DNA from: Bacteroidota bacterium
GTDB taxonomy: Bacteria > Bacteroidota > Ignavibacteria > Ignavibacteriales > Melioribacteraceae
NCBI GenBank assembly: GCA_021812745.1
Contig: JAKAMS010000092.1
Coordinates: 1-8,703, forward strand
Length of the DNA: 8,703 bases
Direction of reading: 5' to 3'
In this document: positions 7,057-8,703 of the stretch, piece by piece
Layout: each line of letters starts with the position of its first letter
How positions within the stretch are numbered: position 1 is the first letter of the stretch
Notes under the pieces: generated by a model
Told to the model about the DNA's origin: nothing
Seen by the model: only the letters and a program-made list of their open reading frames with translations
The model's database searches: none
Made by a program: the position numbers and the translations under genes

Positions 7057-8379
7057 TTAATTATTGTTTGGAGAATCACTCTTAAGATAACGCCATAGAG
7101 TTGATCTATCAACACCAAGAATTTTTGCTACAGCTGTTTTATTCCATCTGTTATCTTTTAGGAGTTGTAATAAATCATCGTTATCTATTTTACGAAGAGA
7201 TCTTTTCGTTTTACTGCCGCAGTTATTGTTATTGCTTTGTCTTATTGACGGGGGCAAACAACAACGGCAAATAGCGTTTTCATTTTTAGCCCTAATCGTC
7301 CCATACTCAATAGCGCTCTCTAGTTCACGCACATTCCCCGGGTAATCATAATTCATTATTAAATCCAAAGCATCTTCTTCTATCTCGAATAATTTTTTAT
7401 TATAGATAATATTATACTTTTTCATAAAGTGTTTCACTAAAAATAAAATATCTTCTTTCCGTTCTCTTAGTGGCGGAACTTCAACTGGTATTACGTTGAG
7501 CCGGAAAAAGAGATCTTCCCTAAATTTACCCATTTTGATAGCATCTTTTATTTTGGTATTTGTCGCCGCAATAATTCTTACATCAACTTTTCTTGTGAGT
7601 GATTCCCCTAATCTTTCAAATGTTCCTTCTTGAATAACTCTAAGTAATTGCGTTTGCATCTGAAGAGGCGTCTCGGCTATTTCATCTAAAAATATTGTTC
7701 CTTTATCAGCTAATTCAAATCTTCCAACGCGGTCTTTTACTGCATCTGTGAATGCTCCTTTTACATGTCCAAACAACTCACTAGCCAACAAGTTGTGCGG
7801 AATAACTGCGCAGTTAACTTTTATGAATTTTTCATCCCTACGTCGGCTAATGCTCTGAATTGCATTAGCTATCATTTCTTTACCCGTTCCGGTTTCTCCT
7901 TGAATCAACACACTTGCGTCGGTATCCGCAATCTCATTAATTAGATTAAAAATGTCTATCATGCTTTTACTATGGCCTACAATACCGTAAAAATTTGTAG
8001 TAGCAAGAAATTTTTCAATATCAACCAATAAAGAAGCATCAAGAAATGAAACCACACCGCCAACGGGTTCATCAAAATTATTTTTAAGTACCGCGGCATT
8101 CATTTTCAACGGAATAGTTTTTCCATTAATACATGAAAATTTTGTCTCGATATTAAAGACGCTTTTCCCTGATTGCAAAGTCTTTGCTATAGGACAATCA
8201 TTAGAACAGAGTCCGGTATTAAAAATACTTCTGCATGTTTTACCAATTACTTTTTCTTTTTCCAGTCCTAATATTCTTTCTGCCGCCCGATTGAAGAAAT
8301 TAATTTTGAAATTTTTATCTACAGTAAATATTCCTTCGGCTAAAGAATCTAATATTTCGTGCTTAGAATCAGTTCCCAT
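7057..8379 (-). CDS. Sigma-54-dependent transcriptional activator with Cys-containing PAS sensor
   Basis: A 440-residue bacterial enhancer-binding protein that would remodel sigma-54 RNA polymerase using ATP. The N-terminal PAS domain (about 1-120) has C49, C58 and C62 spaced C-x8-C-x3-C, plus C83. The AAA+ domain (about 130-370) shows Walker A GETGTGKE (161-168), the sigma-54 contact loop GAFTDA (208-213, D replacing the usual second G), Walker B FLDE (230-233), and R287 and R293 in the FREDLFFRLN segment as candidate arginine fingers. A Fis-type helix-turn-helix occupies about 400-433 (NKTAVAKILGVDRSTLWRYL). There is no receiver domain, so control is probably by direct sensing. The linker between AAA+ and HTH begins with an odd C371-R-C373-C374. 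AAGGTG (8394-8389), nine bases upstream, supports the ATG. Downstream on the same strand lie the dyads and the sigma-54 promoter of the TPR-cytochrome genes, its likely target. The specific signal is unknown. Confidence 0.93.
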   Translation of the reverse strand: MGTDSKHEILDSLAEGIFTVDKNFKINFFNRAAERILGLEKEKVIGKTCRSIFNTGLCSNDCPIAKTLQSGKSVFNIETKFSCINGKTIPLKMNAAVLKNNFDEPVGGVVSFLDASLLVDIEKFLATTNFYGIVGHSKSMIDIFNLINEIADTDASVLIQGETGTGKEMIANAIQSISRRRDEKFIKVNCAVIPHNLLASELFGHVKGAFTDAVKDRVGRFELADKGTIFLDEIAETPLQMQTQLLRVIQEGTFERLGESLTRKVDVRIIAATNTKIKDAIKMGKFREDLFFRLNVIPVEVPPLRERKEDILFLVKHFMKKYNIIYNKKLFEIEEDALDLIMNYDYPGNVRELESAIEYGTIRAKNENAICRCCLPPSIRQSNNNNCGSKTKRSLRKIDNDDLLQLLKDNRWNKTAVAKILGVDRSTLWRYLKSDSPNNN

Positions 8380-8403
8380 ATCATTTTACACCTTATATTA
8401 AGA

Positions 8404-8421
8404 TACTAATATCTATTAGTA
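8404..8421. repeat. Inverted repeat upstream of the activator gene
   Basis: TACTAATA (8404-8411) and TATTAGTA (8414-8421) are perfect inverted copies separated by two bases. The repeat lies 25 bases upstream of the activator ATG, where an operator for autoregulation or another repressor could sit. It is very AT-rich, so chance is a fair alternative. Confidence 0.35.
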
Positions 8422-8610
8422 AATAAACGTGGTCATAAATTACTAAAACTCAACAAATATTTTTTTTCTAATAATAGATTTTAGATTTATTAAGCGACTT
8501 TACCTCCTTTGGTTAAGGTTATGACTATCAAAAAAATGAATTTTGTGCAGCATAGAAGTGTGCAATTCACGGGTAATTTGAACTTTCAGTTCAGATCCGC
8601 ATGGTTTATT

Positions 8611-8653
8611 TTAAAAACAAAAAACCCTTGCAACTTATTAGTTACAAGGGTTT
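8611..8653 (-). terminator. Rho-independent terminator of the tRNA-Val transcript
   Basis: On the minus strand a 9-bp stem, formed by 8645-8653 and 8622-8630, is extended past one mismatch by three pairs (8641-8643 with 8632-8634) around a 6-base loop. Immediately after it the minus strand reads TTTTTTGTTTTTAA. It begins seven bases after the end of the tRNA and ends that transcript. Confidence 0.85.
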
Positions 8654-8659
8654 GTATTG

Positions 8660-8703
8660 TGGGGGCTGAAGGATTCGAACCTACGACCCTCTGCTTGTAA
8701 GGC
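8660..8703 (-). tRNA. tRNA-Val(UAC), 3' part, cut by the window edge
   Basis: The visible part, reading the minus strand, runs from the end of the 5' anticodon stem to the discriminator. The anticodon loop CTTACAA (8701-8695) has U33 and anticodon UAC (8699-8697), which reads valine codons. It is followed by the stem GCAGA, a variable loop GGGTC, a T arm with loop TTCGAAT (8679-8673), the acceptor strand AGCCCCC and discriminator A (8660). CCA is not encoded. The D arm and 5' acceptor strand lie outside the window. The T stem has one U-U mismatch (positions 50 and 64). Confidence 0.9.

Noticed and set aside
8494..8510. Minus-strand AAAGGAGGT, read either as a strong Shine-Dalgarno or as GG-N10-GC for a sigma-54 promoter of the activator gene
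   Set aside because: No start codon lies within range for the Shine-Dalgarno reading. For the promoter reading only the GG/GC dinucleotides and spacing fit; the -24 block otherwise lacks the consensus.
8501..8510. ACCTCCTTT on the plus strand, like the 3' end of 16S rRNA
   Set aside because: The preceding bases do not match the conserved 16S end (no GGCTGGATC). It is a short chance match.
8489..8570. Minus-strand GTG frame of 26 codons ending TKGGKVA, and a 17-codon ATG frame beside it
   Set aside because: Neither has a ribosome binding site or a recognisable pattern. Both lie in AT-rich spacer between the tRNA terminator and the activator.
8509..8700. Plus-strand 63-codon open frame starting TTG
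   Set aside because: Its C-terminal part is translated antisense tRNA (the well-known spurious GAEGFEPTT peptide) and crosses the tRNA terminator. There is no proper ribosome site.

Overview
This is an AT-rich window of about 8.7 kb. The best taxonomic clue is a C-terminal sorting tail containing the motif NYPNPFNPSTT at about residues 288-298 of the protein encoded at 5300-6421. This tail is typical of type IX secretion cargo, and this wording of the motif is characteristic of Ignavibacteria/Ignavibacteriota and related FCB-group bacteria such as Kryptonia and Calditrichota. The sigma-54 machinery, c-type cytochrome, PAS-rich kinase and recognisable Shine-Dalgarno sites agree with this, but the assignment is an inference. 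No mobile element, CRISPR array or prophage was seen.

Layout from left to right. Positions 1-161 are AT-rich non-coding sequence with no convincing promoter. A very large cytoplasmic sensor kinase occupies 162-5189 (+): an N-terminal receiver, nine PAS domains with a GAF domain before the last, then HisKA and HATPase_c. It starts at TTG. A strong bidirectional terminator (5237-5271) separates it from a convergent minus-strand block. Read 5'->3' on the minus strand, this block contains a sigma-54 activator (8379-7057), a regulatory gap with TTGCAA-centred dyads and a near-consensus -24/-12 promoter, a small TPR protein (6875-6438), and a di-haem C_GCAxxG_C_C cytochrome resembling split-Soret cytochrome c (6421-5300). 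The cytochrome carries a Tat-like signal and a type IX sorting tail. At the right edge is the 3' part of a tRNA-Val(UAC) gene on the minus strand, followed by its own terminator. The 240 bases between that terminator and the activator gene hold an AT-rich inverted repeat and no supported gene.

How the parts may work together: the activator has no receiver domain. It has an N-terminal PAS domain with a cysteine cluster, so it probably senses a redox state, metal or small ligand directly rather than taking phosphate from the neighbouring kinase. The dyads lie about 95-170 bp upstream of the predicted transcription start of the TPR-cytochrome pair, the usual place for enhancer sites. The simplest model is a local sigma-54 regulon in which the Cys-PAS activator switches on a TPR protein (perhaps a cytosolic maturation partner) and an exported multi-redox-centre cytochrome. 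The model rests on motif placement and is not proven. The kinase is convergent and terminated separately, and nothing in the sequence ties it to this circuit.
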